From Loxodes magnus (lineage: Eukaryota; Ciliophora; Karyorelictea; Loxodida; Loxodidae): DNA of 64,000 nt. The stretch covers positions 1-64,000 of the forward strand of contig CAMPDV010002112.1 in the NCBI GenBank assembly GCA_946699065.1. Reading direction: 5' to 3'. Shown in pieces: positions 36,110 through 50,700 of this stretch; position 1 is the first letter of the stretch, and each line of letters begins with the position of its first letter. The notes below the pieces were generated by a model that made no database searches, was not told where the DNA came from, and saw only the letters and a list, made by a program, of their open reading frames with translations. A program made the translations under genes and the position numbers.

Positions 36110-38799
36110 CTCTAGAATTAAAATTAAAATTCTTACTTAATGTTTCGAAAATAATGTTTTGCATTAAATTCTCTTAATTTACAAACCTTTTTAAAGCATA
36201 TAAATAACTTAAAAGATTAATAAAATATAACTATATTAAACAATTGATGTTTTTCTAAAAAATACTTGATATAAATTACTTTAAGTCTGTATATATTTTT
36301 GCAAGTTGATTAATATATTTTATTTAAAAGATATTGCTATAGTTAATAATCTAAATCTTGTAAAAACAAAAAAATTAAAAAAGCTTAACAATTTTAGTAA
36401 GTATTACTATAAAGCATAACAGTGATTTAGTATTTTAAGAAGCTTAATATAAAGAATCTAAATTAATTGTTACTCACAACATTCTAGTAAAAACTTATAA
36501 GAATGTAATTGTTGATTTGAATGGATTAAAATTTTAAGACATGGAAGTTAAACGTTAAATATATCTTGAAGCTTAATTAATTAATTTAAAAAAATAATTA
36601 AAAATTTAGTTCATCTGATACAAAAATTAAGCTTTGTAATCTTACTAAGCCATATGAAACCTCATTCTAAAAGAAAGTAAAAGATTTACTTAATTTTAAA
36701 TTGAAATGAATAAAAAAGCATTTATCTGTTTTATCCGTTTTGCTTTTAGCTCTAATGATCTTTATTTGATATTTATTTCTCATGTGAAACTATTATAAAA
36801 TGTTTATAAAAATTCTAAAGCATAATTCCCTCAGTACACTTATTACTTTCTTGTTTACCTTCAACACAGAGAAAAGTAAACAAACAAACTTAATAATCTT
36901 AGAAGATTAAAAGATTAAAAGGAAAAATAACTTGATATATAATAAATTTGCACTTTGAAAACTTTAGTTTCAATATTTGATGCTAATTATAGTTATTTGA
37001 TATAATTGAAATCTTATTAAGTTTACTAAGTAGCTATCAATTATTTGCTTTTGTCAAAATAATTTAGTCCTTCAATTTAAAAAACTTACTTAATGGTAAG
37101 TTTTATTTTTAGCGAGAAATTAGCAAATATTTGATGGCTTGAAGATTCTAAGTGTACAATTAACTGTAATAGAGTTAATTTTTATTGATATTTAAATGTC
37201 ATTTATATTAAATTTAATAATTTGTATATCATTATTCCAAAAAGAGAACTTCAATAATATAAAAATTTTCCCTTAATAAAGAAAAAAATGAATATGTTAG
37301 CAATATCATAAAATAGTTTTCGAAAGAAACTTTAAGCATCAATACACTTTGATAAATTATCTAAGAAATGATAGTCGAATTAAAATTGATGAACAATCAA
37401 TTCATTTAATAGTTTAAGTAAATATAATAACATTTAATAATTACCAAATATTTCAAATACTTAAGGATATTAATATTATATATTATCAATATAAATAAAG
37501 CTTAAAGGATTTCAAAATATCAAATTACAATTATTTCCAAAATATTCCCAACATATTTAACATTATTCAAGATAATAATAAACTATCCTAATCAGTTTGA
37601 AGTAACTACTCCTTATCTATCATATTGCATCATTCATTACCAAGTCAAAATCCTTATTCAAATCTATCCAATTTTTAGATATTCCTTCTTCATATGTGTA
37701 ATAGCTTGTATTTCGAGCAATTTATGAATATAAATTCTTTTTAGTTTTGCCTAGAAATTTGAAGATGAATAAAACTTTTTCTTAAAATTAAATTAAAATA
37801 AAACTTTTAAAATAGAAATAATAATACTATTAAAATATTAGTTAATTTAACTAAATCAGCTAATTTATTTCAAGTAAACTAGAACTTAAAAGCTTTATCA
37901 ATTAGATAGAATCTCATATTTTGCTACTTTCTTGACTATTTTAGTGTCAATCATGTTAAAAATCACAAAGATTATTTAGAAATTATAGTTATTATTTAAA
38001 CCAATACAGAACTAAAGGTTATTACATAAAAAAATATTATTCAGCAATTGTAGAATTCAATCAGATCATTACAGTAAATATTTTATTTTACAAGACCTAA
38101 AGAAAATTAATTTCTGTGAAAATCTGCTTTGCTTAAACAAACTTTAAATTAAATACATTATTCTTGAAATTAACATTTTATATATTTTTTTTATGAACGT
38201 TGAGTCAAAAATAAAATAGCAGGTTGTGATAACACAGCTATTTAGATTTGAGAACTTGGGTAATAAATTCCATTGAAGTCTTTTCTCTCACGAATCAATA
38301 ACTTGTTAAAAGAAAAAACAAATAAAACAAAACTATCTTTTCATATGTCAATCTGTGTAAAAGAAAATCATTCAATTCAACTTCATTTTGGATTGACATT
38401 ACTAGGATTCACTTCAAATATAAAATAAATATTAGATTTTACTAAATAATTTTCTTTGTAAATTTAATTTTAATCATTCTTTCCAAGCTTAAATGACATT
38501 TCTTTAATTCTTCTTTCTAAAATTCTTGATAAAATTTTCTCAAATTTGTGAATTTAAAATCTTTCTCATTTTGATAATTTTACTATTGAAAATTAAATAT
38601 TTAGGCAAAAATACTAAGCAGTTTGAAATAAAAGTTTTAAATTGAAAAATTTATTAGATTGAGGTAATTATTTATCTTATCCATTATCTTCATATTTAAA
38701 AAAAATATATCTACAGAATATATTTAATTAATTTGAAAGGTTTAAGCATATCTTTATTGAAGTTAAGTTAAATAAAAAAAAAAAAAATCGAACTCAAAT
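36110..38799. other. AT-rich region with faint coding-like traces
   Basis: Mostly AT-rich DNA between the channel gene and the right satellite arm. Two spots read like decayed protein: plus strand frame 1 around 36478-36950 (for example AFICFIRFAFSSNDLYLIF, then FPQYTYYFLVYLQHREK), and minus strand around 37590-37780 and 38210-38400. None shows a named domain, and open frames are cheap under this code, so no gene is called. Confidence 0.4.
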
Positions 38800-41700
38800 C
38801 TTCTAAACACCTTTCGTCTTTAAATCTTTTTTTCCAAAATTATATTAAAACTCACTTCCTACTTTTTTTCGCTTCTCTTTAAATTCCATTTTCTCTATCA
38901 TCACTTTCTTAACATTTTTCGTCTTTAAATCTTTTTTTCCAAAATTATATTAAAACTCACTTCCTACTTTTTTTCGCTTCTCTTTAAATTCCATTTTCTC
39001 TATCATCACTTTCTTAACATTTTTCGTCTTTAAATCTTTTTTTCCAAAAATCATATTAAAACTCACTTCCTACTTTTTTTCGCTTCTCTTTAAATTCCCT
39101 TTTTTTATCATCACTTTCTTAACATTTTTCGTCTTTAAATCTTTTTTTCCAAAAATCATATTAAAACTCACTTCCTACTTTTTTTCGCTTATCTTTAAAT
39201 TCCCTTTTTCTCTATCATCACTTTTTTAACATTTTTCGTCTTTAAATCTTTTTTTCCAAAAATCATATTAAAACTCACTTCCTACTTTTTATCGCTTCTC
39301 TTTAAATTCCCTTTTTCTCTATCATCACTTTCTTAACATTTTTCGTCTTTAAATCTTTTTTTCCAAAAATCATATTAAAACTCACTTCCTACTTTTTTTC
39401 GCTTCTCTTTAAATTCCCTTTTTCTCTATCATCACTTTTTTAACATTTTTCGTCTTTAAATCTTTTTTTCCAAAAATCATATTAAAACTCACTTCCTACT
39501 TTTTATCGCTTCTCTTTAAATTCTCTTTATCAATCATCACTTTCTTAACATTTTTCGTCTTTAAATCTTTTTTTCCAAAAATCATATTAAAACTCACTTC
39601 CTACTTTTTATCGCTTCTCTTTAAATTCCCTTTTTCTCTATCATCACTTTCTTAACATTTTTCGTCTTTAAATCTTTTTTTCCAAAAATCATATTAAAAC
39701 TCACTTCCTACTTTTTATCGCTTCTCTTTAAATTCCCTTTTTCTATCATCACTTTCTTAACATTTTTCGTCTTTAAATCTTTTTTTCCAAAAATCATATT
39801 AAAACTCACTTCCTACTTTTTATCGCTTCTCTTTAAATTCCCTTTATCTATCATCACTTTCTTAACATTTTTCGTCTTTAAATCTTTTTTTCCAAAAATC
39901 ATATTAAAACTCACTTCCTACTTTTTATCGCTTCTCTTTAAATTCCCTTTTTCTATCATCACTTTCTTAACATTTTTCGTCTTTAAATCTTTTTTTCCAA
40001 AAATCATATTAAAACTCACTTCCTACTTTTTATCGCTTCTCTTTAAATTCCCTTTTTCTCTATCATCACTTTCTTAACATTTTTCGTCTTTAAATCTTTT
40101 TTTCCAAAAATCATATTAAAACTCACTTCCTACATTTTTTCGCTTCTCTTTAAATTCCCTTTATCTATCATCACTTTCTTAACATTTTTCGTCTTTAAAT
40201 CTTTTTTTCCAAAAATCATATTAAAACTCACTTCCTACTTTTTTTCGCTTCTCTTTAAATTCCCTTTTTTTATCATCACTTTCTTAACATTTTTCGTCTT
40301 TAAATCTTTTTTTCCAAAAATCATATTAAAACTCACTTCCTACTTTTTATCGCTTCTCTTTAAATTCCCTTTTTCTCTATCATCACTTTCTTAACATTTT
40401 TCGTCTTTAAATCTTTTTTTCCAAAAATCATATTAAAACTCACTTCCTACTTTTTATCGCTTCTCTTTAAATTCTCTTTATCAATCATCACTTTCTTAAC
40501 ATTTTTCGTCTTTAAATCTTTTTTTCCAAAAATCATATTAAAACTCACTTCCTACTTTTTATCGCTTCTCTTTAAATTCCCTTTTACTCTATCATCACTT
40601 TCTTAACATTTTTCGTCTTTAAATCTTTTTTTCCAAAAATCATATTAAAACTCACTTCCTACTTTTTATCGCTTCTCTTTAAATTCCCTTTTTCTCTATC
40701 ATCACTTTCTTAACATTTTTCGTCTTTAAATCTTTTTTTCCAAAAATCATATTAAAACTCACTTCCTACTTTTTATCGCTTCTCTTTAAATTCCCTTTTT
40801 CTATCATCACTTTCTTAACATTTTTCGTCTTTAAATCTTTTTTTCCAAAAATCATATTAAAACTCACTTCCTACTTTTTATCGCTTCTCTTTAAATTCCC
40901 TTTATCTATCATCACTTTCTTAACATTTTTCGTCTTTAAATCTTTTTTTCCAAAAATCATATTAAAACTCACTTCCTACATTTTATCGCTTCTCTTTAAA
41001 TTCCCTTTTTCTCTATCATCACTTTCTTAACATTTTTCGTCTTTAAATCTTTTTTTCCAAAAATCATATTAAAACTCACTTCCTACTTTTTATCGCTTCT
41101 CTTTAAATTCCCTTTTTCTCTATCATCACTTTCTTAACATTTTTCGTCTTTAAATCTTTTTATACAAAAATCATATTAAAACTCACTTCCTACTTTTTAT
41201 CGCTTCTCTTTAAATTCCCTTTTTCTCTATCATCACTTTCTTAACATTTTTCGTCTTTAAATCTTTTTTTCCAAAAATCATATTAAAACTCACTTCCTAC
41301 TTTTTATCGCTTCTCTTTAAATTCCCTTTTTCTCTATCATCACTTTCTTAACATTTTTCGTCTTTAAATCTTTTTTTCCAAAAATCATATTAAAACTCAC
41401 TTCCTACTTTTTATCGCTTCTCTTTAAATTCCCTTTTTCTCTATCATCACTTTCTTAACATTTTTCGTCTTTAAATCTTTTTTTCCAAAAATCATATTAA
41501 AACTCACTTCCTACTTTTTATCGCTTCTCTTTAAATTCCCTTTTTCTCTATCATCACTTTCTTAACATTTTTCGTCTTTAAATCTTTTTTTCCAAAAATC
41601 ATATTAAAACTCACTTCCTACTTTTTTTCGCTTCTCTTTAAATTCCCTTTTTCTCTATCATCACTTTCTTAACATTTTTCGTCTTTAAATCTTTTTATAC

Positions 41701-44700
41701 AAAAATCATATTAAAACTCACTTCCTCCTTTTTATCGCTTCTCTTTAAATTCCCTTTTTCTCTATCATCACTTTCTTAACATTTTTCGTCTTTAAATCTT
41801 TTTTTCCAAAAATCATATTAAAACTCACTTCCTACTTTTTATCGCTTCTCTTTAAATTCCCTTTTTCTATCATCACTTTCTTAACATTTTTCGTCTTTAA
41901 ATCTTTTTTTCCAAAAATCATATTAAAACTCACTTCCTACTTTTTATCGCTTCTCTTTAAATTCCCTTTTTCTCTATCATCACTTTCTTAACATTTTTCG
42001 TCTTTAAATCTTTTTTTCCAAAAATCATATTAAAACTCACTTCCTACTTTTTATCGCTTCTCTTTAAATTCCCTTTATCTATCATCACTTTCTTAACATT
42101 TTTCGTCTTTAAATCTTTTTTTCCAAAAATCATATTAAAACTCACTTCCTACTTTTTATCGCTTCTCTTTAAATTCCCTTTATCTATCATCACTTTCTTA
42201 ACATTTTTCGTCTTTAAATCTTTTTTTCCAAAAATCATATTAAAACTCACTTCCTACTTTTTATCGCTTCTCTTTAAATTCCCTTTTTCTATCATCACTT
42301 TCTTAACATTTTTCGTCTTTAAATCTTTTTTTCCAAAAATCATATTAAAACTCACTTCCTACTTTTTATCGCTTCTCTTTAAATTCCCTTTTTCTCTATC
42401 ATCACTTTCTTAACATTTTTCGTCTTTAAATCTTTTTTTCCAAAAATCATATTAAAACTCACTTCCTACTTTTTATCGCTTCTCTTTAAATTCCCTTTTA
42501 CTCTATCATCACTTTCTTAACATTTTTCGTCTTTAAATCTTTTTTTCCAAAAATCATATTAAAACTCACTTCCTACTTTTTATCGCTTCTCTTTAAATTC
42601 CCTTTATCTATCATCACTTTCTTAACATTTTTCGTCTTTAAATCTTTTTTTCCAAAAATCATATTAAAACTCACTTCCTACTTTTTATCGCTTCTCTTTA
42701 AATTCCCTTTTTCTCTATCATCACTTTCTTAACATTTTTCGTCTTTAAATCTTTTTTTCCAAAAATCATATTAAAACTCACTTCCTACTTTTTATCGCTT
42801 CTCTTTAAATTCCCTTTTTCTCTATCATCACTTTCTTAACATTTTTCGTCTTTAAATCTTTTTTTCCAAAAATCATATTAAAACTCACTTCCTACATTTT
42901 ATCGCTTCTCTTTAAATTCCCTTTTTCTCTATCATCACTTTCTTAACATTTTTCGTCTTTAAATCTTTTTTTCCAAAAATCATATTAAAACTCACTTCCT
43001 ACTTTTTATCGCTTCTCTTTAAATTCCCTTTTTCTCTATCATCACTTTCTTAACATTTTTCGTCTTTAAATCTTTTTATACAAAAATCATATTAAAACTC
43101 ACTTCCTACTTTTTATCGCTTCTCTTTAAATTCCCTTTTTCTCTATCATCACTTTCTTAACATTTTTCGTCTTTAAATCTTTTTTTCCAAAAATCATATT
43201 AAAACTCACTTCCTACTTTTTATCGCTTCTCTTTAAATTCCCTTTTTCTCTATCATCACTTTCTTAACATTTTTCGTCTTTAAATCTTTTTTTCCAAAAA
43301 TCATATTAAAACTCACTTCCTACTTTTTATCGCTTCTCTTTAAATTCCCTTTTTCTCTATCATCACTTTCTTAACATTTTTCGTCTTTAAATCTTTTTTT
43401 CCAAAAATCATATTAAAACTCACTTCCTACTTTTTTTCGCTTCTCTTTAAATTCCCTTTATCTATCATCACTTTCTTAACATTTTTCGTCTTTAAATCTT
43501 TTTTTCCAAAAATCATATTAAAACTCACTTCCTACTTTTTATCGCTTCTCTTTAAATTCCCTTTTTTTCTATCATCACTTTCTTAACATTTTTCGTCTTT
43601 AAATCTTTTTTTCCAAAAATCATATTAAAACTCACTTCCTACATTTTATCGCTTCTCTTTAAATTCCCTTTTTCTCTATCATCACTTTCTTAACATTTTT
43701 CGTCTTTAAATCTTTTTATACAAAAATCATATTAAAACTCACTTCCTACTTTTTATCGCTTCTCTTTAAATTCCCTTTTTCTCTATCATCACTTTCTTAA
43801 CATTTTTCGTCTTTAAATCTTTTTTCCAAAAATCATATTAAAACTCACTTCCTACTTTTTATCGCTTCTCTTTAAATTCCCTTTTTCTCTATCATCACTT
43901 TCTTAACATTTTTCGTCTTTAAATCTTTTTATACAAAAATCATATTAAAACTCACTTCCTCCTTTTTATCGCTTCTCTTTAAATTCCCTTTTTCTCTATC
44001 ATCACTTTCTTAACATTTTTCGTCTTTAAATCTTTTTATACAAAAATCATATTAAAACTCACTTCCTACTTTTTATCGCTTCTCTTTAAATTCCCTTTTT
44101 CTCTATCATCACTTTCTTAACATTTTTCGTCTTTAAATCTTTTTATACAAAAATCATATTAAAACTCACTTCCTACTTTTTATCGCTTCTCTTTAAATTC
44201 CCTTTTTCTCTATCATCACTTTCTTAACATTTTTCGTCTTTAAATCTTTTTTTCCAAAAATCATATTAAAACTCACTTCCTACATTTTCCAAAAATCATA
44301 TTAAAACTCACTTCCTACTTTTTATCGCTTCTCTTTAAATTCCCTTTTTCTCTATCATCACTTTCTTAACATTTTTCGTCTTTAAATCTTTTTTTCCAAA
44401 AATCATATTAAAACTCACTTCCTACTTTTTATCGCTTCTCTTTAAATTCCCTTTTTCTATCATCACTTTCTTAACATTTTTCGTCTTTAAATCTTTTTTT
44501 CCAAAAATCATATTAAAACTCACTTCCTACTTTTTATCGCTTCTCTTTAAATTCCCTTTTTCTCTATCATCACTTTCTTAACATTTTTCGTCTTTAAATC
44601 TTTTTTTCCAAAAATCATATTAAAACTCACTTCCTACTTTTTATCGCTTCTCTTTAAATTCCCTTTTTCTCTATCATCACTTTCTTAACATTTTTCGTCT

Positions 44701-47700
44701 TTAAATCTTTTTTTCCAAAAATCATATTAAAACTCACTTCCTACATTTTCCAAAAATCATATTAAAACTCACTTCCTACTTTTTATCGCTTCTCTTTAAA
44801 TTCCCTTTTTCTCTATCATCACTTTCTTAACATTTTTCGTCTTTAAATCTTTTTTTCCAAAAATCATATTAAAACTCACTTCCTACTTTTTATCGCTTCT
44901 CTTTAAATTCCCTTTTTATCTATCATCACTTTCTTAACATTTTTCGTCTTTAAATCTTTTTTTCCAAAAATCATATTAAAACTCACTTCCTACTTTTTAT
45001 CGCTTCTCTTTAAATTCCCTTTTTCTCTATCATCACTTTCTTAACATTTTTCGTCTTTAGATCTTTTTTTCCAAAAATCATATTAAAACTCACTTCCTAC
45101 TTTTTATCGCTTCTCTTTAAATTCCCTTTTTCTCTATCATCACTTTCTTAACATTTTTCGTCTTTAAATCTTTTTTTCCAAAAATCATATTAAAACTCAC
45201 TCCCTACTTTTTATCGCTTCTCTTTAAATTCCCTTTTTCTCTATCATCACTTTCTTAACATTTTTTGTCTTTAAATCTTTTTATACAAAAATCATATTAA
45301 AACTCACTTCCTACTTTTTATCGCTTCTCTTTAAATTCCCTTTTTCTCTATCATCACTTTCTTAACATTTTTCGTCTTTAGATCTTTTTTCCAAAAATCA
45401 TATTAAAACTCACTTCCTACTTTTTATCGCTTCTCTTTAAATTCCCTTTTTCTCTATCATCACTTTCTTAACATTTTTCGTCTTTAAATCTTTTTTTCCA
45501 AAAATCATATTAAAACTCACTTCCTACTTTTTATCGCTTCTCTTTAAATTCCCTTTTTCTCTATCATCACTTTCTTAACATTTTTCGTCTTTAAATCTTT
45601 TTTTCCAAAAATCATATTAAAACTCACTTCCTACTTTTTATCGCTTCTCTTTAAATTCCCTTTTTCTCTATCATCACTTTCTTAAAATTTTTCGTCTTTA
45701 AATCTTTTTTTCCAAAAATCATATTAAAACTCACTTCCTACATTTTATCGCTTCTCTTTAAATTCCCTTTTTTTCTATCATCACTTTCTTAACATTTTTC
45801 GTCTTTAAATCTTTTTTTCCAAAAATCATATTAAAACTCACTTCCTACTTTTTATCGCTTCTCTTTAAATTCCCTTTTTCTCTATCATCACTTTCTTAAC
45901 ATTTTTCGTCTTTAAATCTTTTTTTCCAAAAATCATATTAAAACTCACTTCCTACTTTTTATCGCTTCTCTTTAAATTCCCTTTTTCTCTATCATCACTT
46001 TCTTAACATTTTTCGTCTTTAAATCTTTTTTTCCAAAAATCATATTAAAACTCACTTCCTACTTTTTATCGCTTCTCTTTAAATTCCCTTTTTCTATCAT
46101 CACTTTCTTAACATTTTTCGTCTTTAAATCTTTTTTTCCAAAAATCATATTAAAACTCACTTCCTACTTTTTATCGCTTCTCTTTAAATTCCCTTTTTCT
46201 CTATCATCACTTTCTTAACATTTTTCGTCTTTAAATCTTTTTTTCCAAAAATCATATTAAAACTCACTTCCTACTTTTTATCGCTTCTCTTTAAATTCCC
46301 TTTTTCTCTATCATCACTTTCTTAACATTTTTCGTCTTTAAATCTTTTTTTCCAAAAATCATATTAAAACTCACTTCCTACATTTTCCAAAAATCATATT
46401 AAAACTCACTTCCTACTTTTTATCGCTTCTCTTTAAATTCCCTTTTTCTCTATCATCACTTTCTTAACATTTTTCGTCTTTAAATCTTTTTTTCCAAAAA
46501 TCATATTAAAACTCACTTCCTACTTTTTATCGCTTCTCTTTAAATTCCCTTTTTCTCTATCATCACTTTCTTAACATTTTTCGTCTTTAAATCTTTTTTT
46601 CCAAAAATCATATTAAAACTCACTCCCTACTTTTTATCGCTTCTCTTTAAATTCCCTTTTTCTATCATCACTTTCTTAACATTTTTCGTCTTTAAATCTT
46701 TTTTTCCAAAAATCATATTAAAACTCACTTCCTACTTTTTATCGCTTCTCTTTAAATTCCCTTTTTCTCTATCATCACTTTCTTAACATTTTTCGTCTTT
46801 AAATCTTTTTTTCCAAAAATCATATTAAAACTCACTTCCTACTTTTTATCGCTTCTCTTTAAATTCCCTTTTTCTATCATCACTTTCTTAACATTTTTCG
46901 TCTTTAGATCTTTTTTTCCAAAAATCATATTAAAACTCACTTCCTACTTTTTATCGCTTCTCTTTAAATTCCCTTTTTCTCTATCATCACTTTCTTAACA
47001 TTTTTCGTCTTTAAATCTTTTTTTCCAAAAATCATATTAAAACTCACTCCCTACTTTTTATCGCTTCTCTTTAAATTCCCTTTTTCTCTATCATCACTTT
47101 CTTAACATTTTTCGTCTTTAAATCTTTTTATACAAAAATCATATTAAAACTCACTTCCTACTTTTTATCGCTTCTCTTTAAATTCCCTTTTTCTCTATCA
47201 TCACTTTCTTAACATTTTTCGTCTTTAGATCTTTTTTCCAAAAATCATATTAAAACTCACTTCCTACTTTTTATCGCTTCTCTTTAAATTCCCTTTTTCT
47301 CTATCATCACTTTCTTAACATTTTTCGTCTTTAAATCTTTTTTTCCAAAAATCATATTAAAACTCACTTCCTACTTTTTATCGCTTCTCTTTAAATTCCC
47401 TTTTTCTCTATCATCACTTTCTTAACATTTTTCGTCTTTAAATCTTTTTTTCCAAAAATCATATTAAAACTCACTTCCTACTTTTTATCGCTTCTCTTTA
47501 AATTCCCTTTTTCTCTATCATCACTTTCTTAAAATTTTTCGTCTTTAAATCTTTTTTTCCAAAAATCATATTAAAACTCACTTCCTACATTTTATCGCTT
47601 CTCTTTAAATTCCCTTTTTCTCTATCATCACTTTCTTAACATTTTTCGTCTTTAAATCTTTTTTTCCAAAAATCATATTAAAACTCACTTCCTACTTTTT

Positions 47701-50700
47701 ATCGCTTCTCTTTAAATTCCCTTTTTCTCTATCATCACTTTCTTAACATTTTTCGTCTTTAAATCTTTTTTTCCAAAAATCATATTAAAACTCACTTCCT
47801 ACTTTTTATCGCTTCTCTTTAAATTCCCTTTTTCTCTATCATCACTTTCTTAACATTTTTCGTCTTTAAATCTTTTTTTCCAAAAATCATATTAAAACTC
47901 ACTTCCTACATTTTCCAAAAATCATATTGAAATTCACTTTCTACTTTTTATCGCTTCTCTTTAAATTCCCTTTTTCTATCATCACTTTCTTAACATTTTT
48001 CGTCTTTAAATCTTTTTTTCCAAAAATCATATTAAAACTCACTTCCTACTTTTTATCGCTTCTCTTTAAATTCCCTTTTTATCTATCATCACTTTCTTAA
48101 CATTTTTCGTCTTTAAATCTTTTTTTACAAAAATCATATTAAAACTCACTTCCTACATTTTCCAAAAATCATATTAAAATTCACTTCCTACTTTTTATCG
48201 CTTCTCTTTAAATTCCCTTTATCTATCATCACTTTCTTAACATTTTTCGTCTTTAAATCTTTTTTTCCAAAAATCATATTAAAACTCACTTCCTACTTTT
48301 TATCGCTTCTCTTTAAATTCCCTTTTTCTCTATCATCACTTTCTTAACATTTTTCGTCTTTAAATCTTTTTTTCCAAAAATCATATTAAAACTCACTTCC
48401 TACTTTTTATCGCTTCTCTTTAAATTCCCTTTTTCTCTATCATCACTTTCTTAACATTTTTCGTCTTTAAATCTTTTTTTCCAAAAATCATATTAAAACT
48501 CACTTCCTACTTTTTATCGCTTCTCTTTAAATTCCCTTTTTCTCTATCATCACTTTCTTAAAATTTTTCGTCTTTAAATCTTTTTTTCCAAAAATCATTC
48601 TAAAACTCACTTCCTACATTTTATCGCTTCTCTTTAAATTCCCTTTTTCTCTATCATCACTTTCTTAACATTTTTCGTCTTTAAATCTTTTTTTCCAAAA
48701 ATCATATTAAAACTCACTTCCTACTTTTTATCGCTTCTCTTTAAATTCCCTTTATCTATCATCACTTTCTTAACATTTTTCGTCTTTAAATCTTTTTTTC
48801 CAAAAATCATATTAAAACTCACTTCCTACTTTTTATCGCTTCTCTTTAAATTCCCTTTTTCTCTATCATCACTTTCTTAACATTTTTCGTCTTTAAATCT
48901 TTTTTTCCAAAAATCATATTAAAACTCACTTCCTACATTTTCCAAAAATCATATTGAAATTCACTTCCTACTTTTTATCGCTTCTCTTTAAATTCCCTTT
49001 TTCTATCATCACTTTCTTAACATTTTTCGTCTTTAAATCTTTTTTTCCAAAAATCATATTAAAACTCACTTCCTACTTTTTATCGCTTCTCTTTAAATTC
49101 CCTTTTTATCTATCATCACTTTCTTAACATTTTTCGTCTTTAAATCTTTTTTTCCAAAAATCATATTAAAACTCACTTCCTACATTTTCCAAAAATCATA
49201 TTGAAATTCACTTTCTACTTTTTATCGCTTCTCTTTAAATTCCCTTTATCTATCATCACTTTCTTAACATTTTTCGTCTTTAAATCTTTTTTTCCAAAAA
49301 TCATATTAAAACTCACTTCCTACTTTTTATCGCTTCTCTTTAAATTCCCTTTTTCTATCATCACTTTCTTAACATTTTTCGTCTTTAAATCTTTTTTTCC
49401 AAAAATCATATTAAAACTCACTTCCTACTTTTTATCGCTTCTCTTTAAATTCCCTTTTTCTATCATCACTTTCTTAACATTTTTCGTCTTTAAATCTTTT
49501 TTTCCAAAAATCATATTAAAACTCACTTCCTACTTTTTATCGCTTCTCTTTAAATTCCCTCTATCATCACTTTCTTAACATTTTTCGTCTTTAAATCTTT
49601 TTTTCCAAAAATCATATTAAAACTCACTTCCTACATTTTCCAAAAATCATATTAAAACTCACTTCCTACTTTTTATCGCTTCTCTTTAAATTCCCTTTTT
49701 CTCTATCATCACTTTCTTTACATTTTTCGTCTTTAAATCTTTTTTTCCAAAAATCATATTAAAACTCACTTCCTACTTTTTATCGCTTCTCTTTAAATTC
49801 CCTTTTTCTATCATCACTTTCTTAACATTTTTCGTCTTTAAATCTTTTTTTCCAAAAATCATATTAAAACTCACTTCCTACTTTTTATCGCTTCTCTTTA
49901 AATTCCCTTTTTCTCTATCATCACTTTCTTTACATTTTTCGTCTTTAAATCTTTTTTTCCAAAAATCATATTAAAACTCACTTCCTACATTTTCCAAAAA
50001 TCATATTAAAACTCACTTCCTACTTTTTATCGCTTCTCTTTAAATTCCCTTTTTCTCTATCATCACTTTCTTAACATTTTTCGTCTTTAAATCTTTTTTT
50101 CCAAAAATCATATTAAAACTCACTTCCTACTTTTTATCGCTTCTCTTTAAATTCCCTTTTTCTCTATCATCACTTTCTTAACATTTTTCGTCTTTAAATC
50201 TTTTTTTCCAAAAATCATATTAAAACTCACTTCCTACTTTTTATCGCTTCTCTTTAAATTCCCTTTTTCTCTATCATCACTTTCTTAACATTTTTCGTCT
50301 TTAAATCTTTTTTTCCAAAAATCATATTAAAACTCACTTCCTACTTTTTATCGCTTCTCTTTAAATTCCCTTTTTCTCTATCATCACTTTCTTTACATTT
50401 TTCGTCTTTAAATCTTTTTTTCCAAAAATCATATTAAAACTCACTTCCTACTTTTTATCGCTTCTCTTTAAATTCCCTTTTTCTATCATCACTTTCTTAA
50501 CATTTTTCGTCTTTAAATCTTTTTTTCCAAAAATCATATTAAAACTCACTTCCTACTTTTTATCGCTTCTCTTTAAATTCCCTTTTTCTCTATCATCACT
50601 TTCTTAACATTTTTCGTCTTTAAATCTTTTTTTCCAAAAATCATATTAAAACTCACTTCCTACATTTTCCAAAAATCATATTAAAACTCACTTCCTACTT

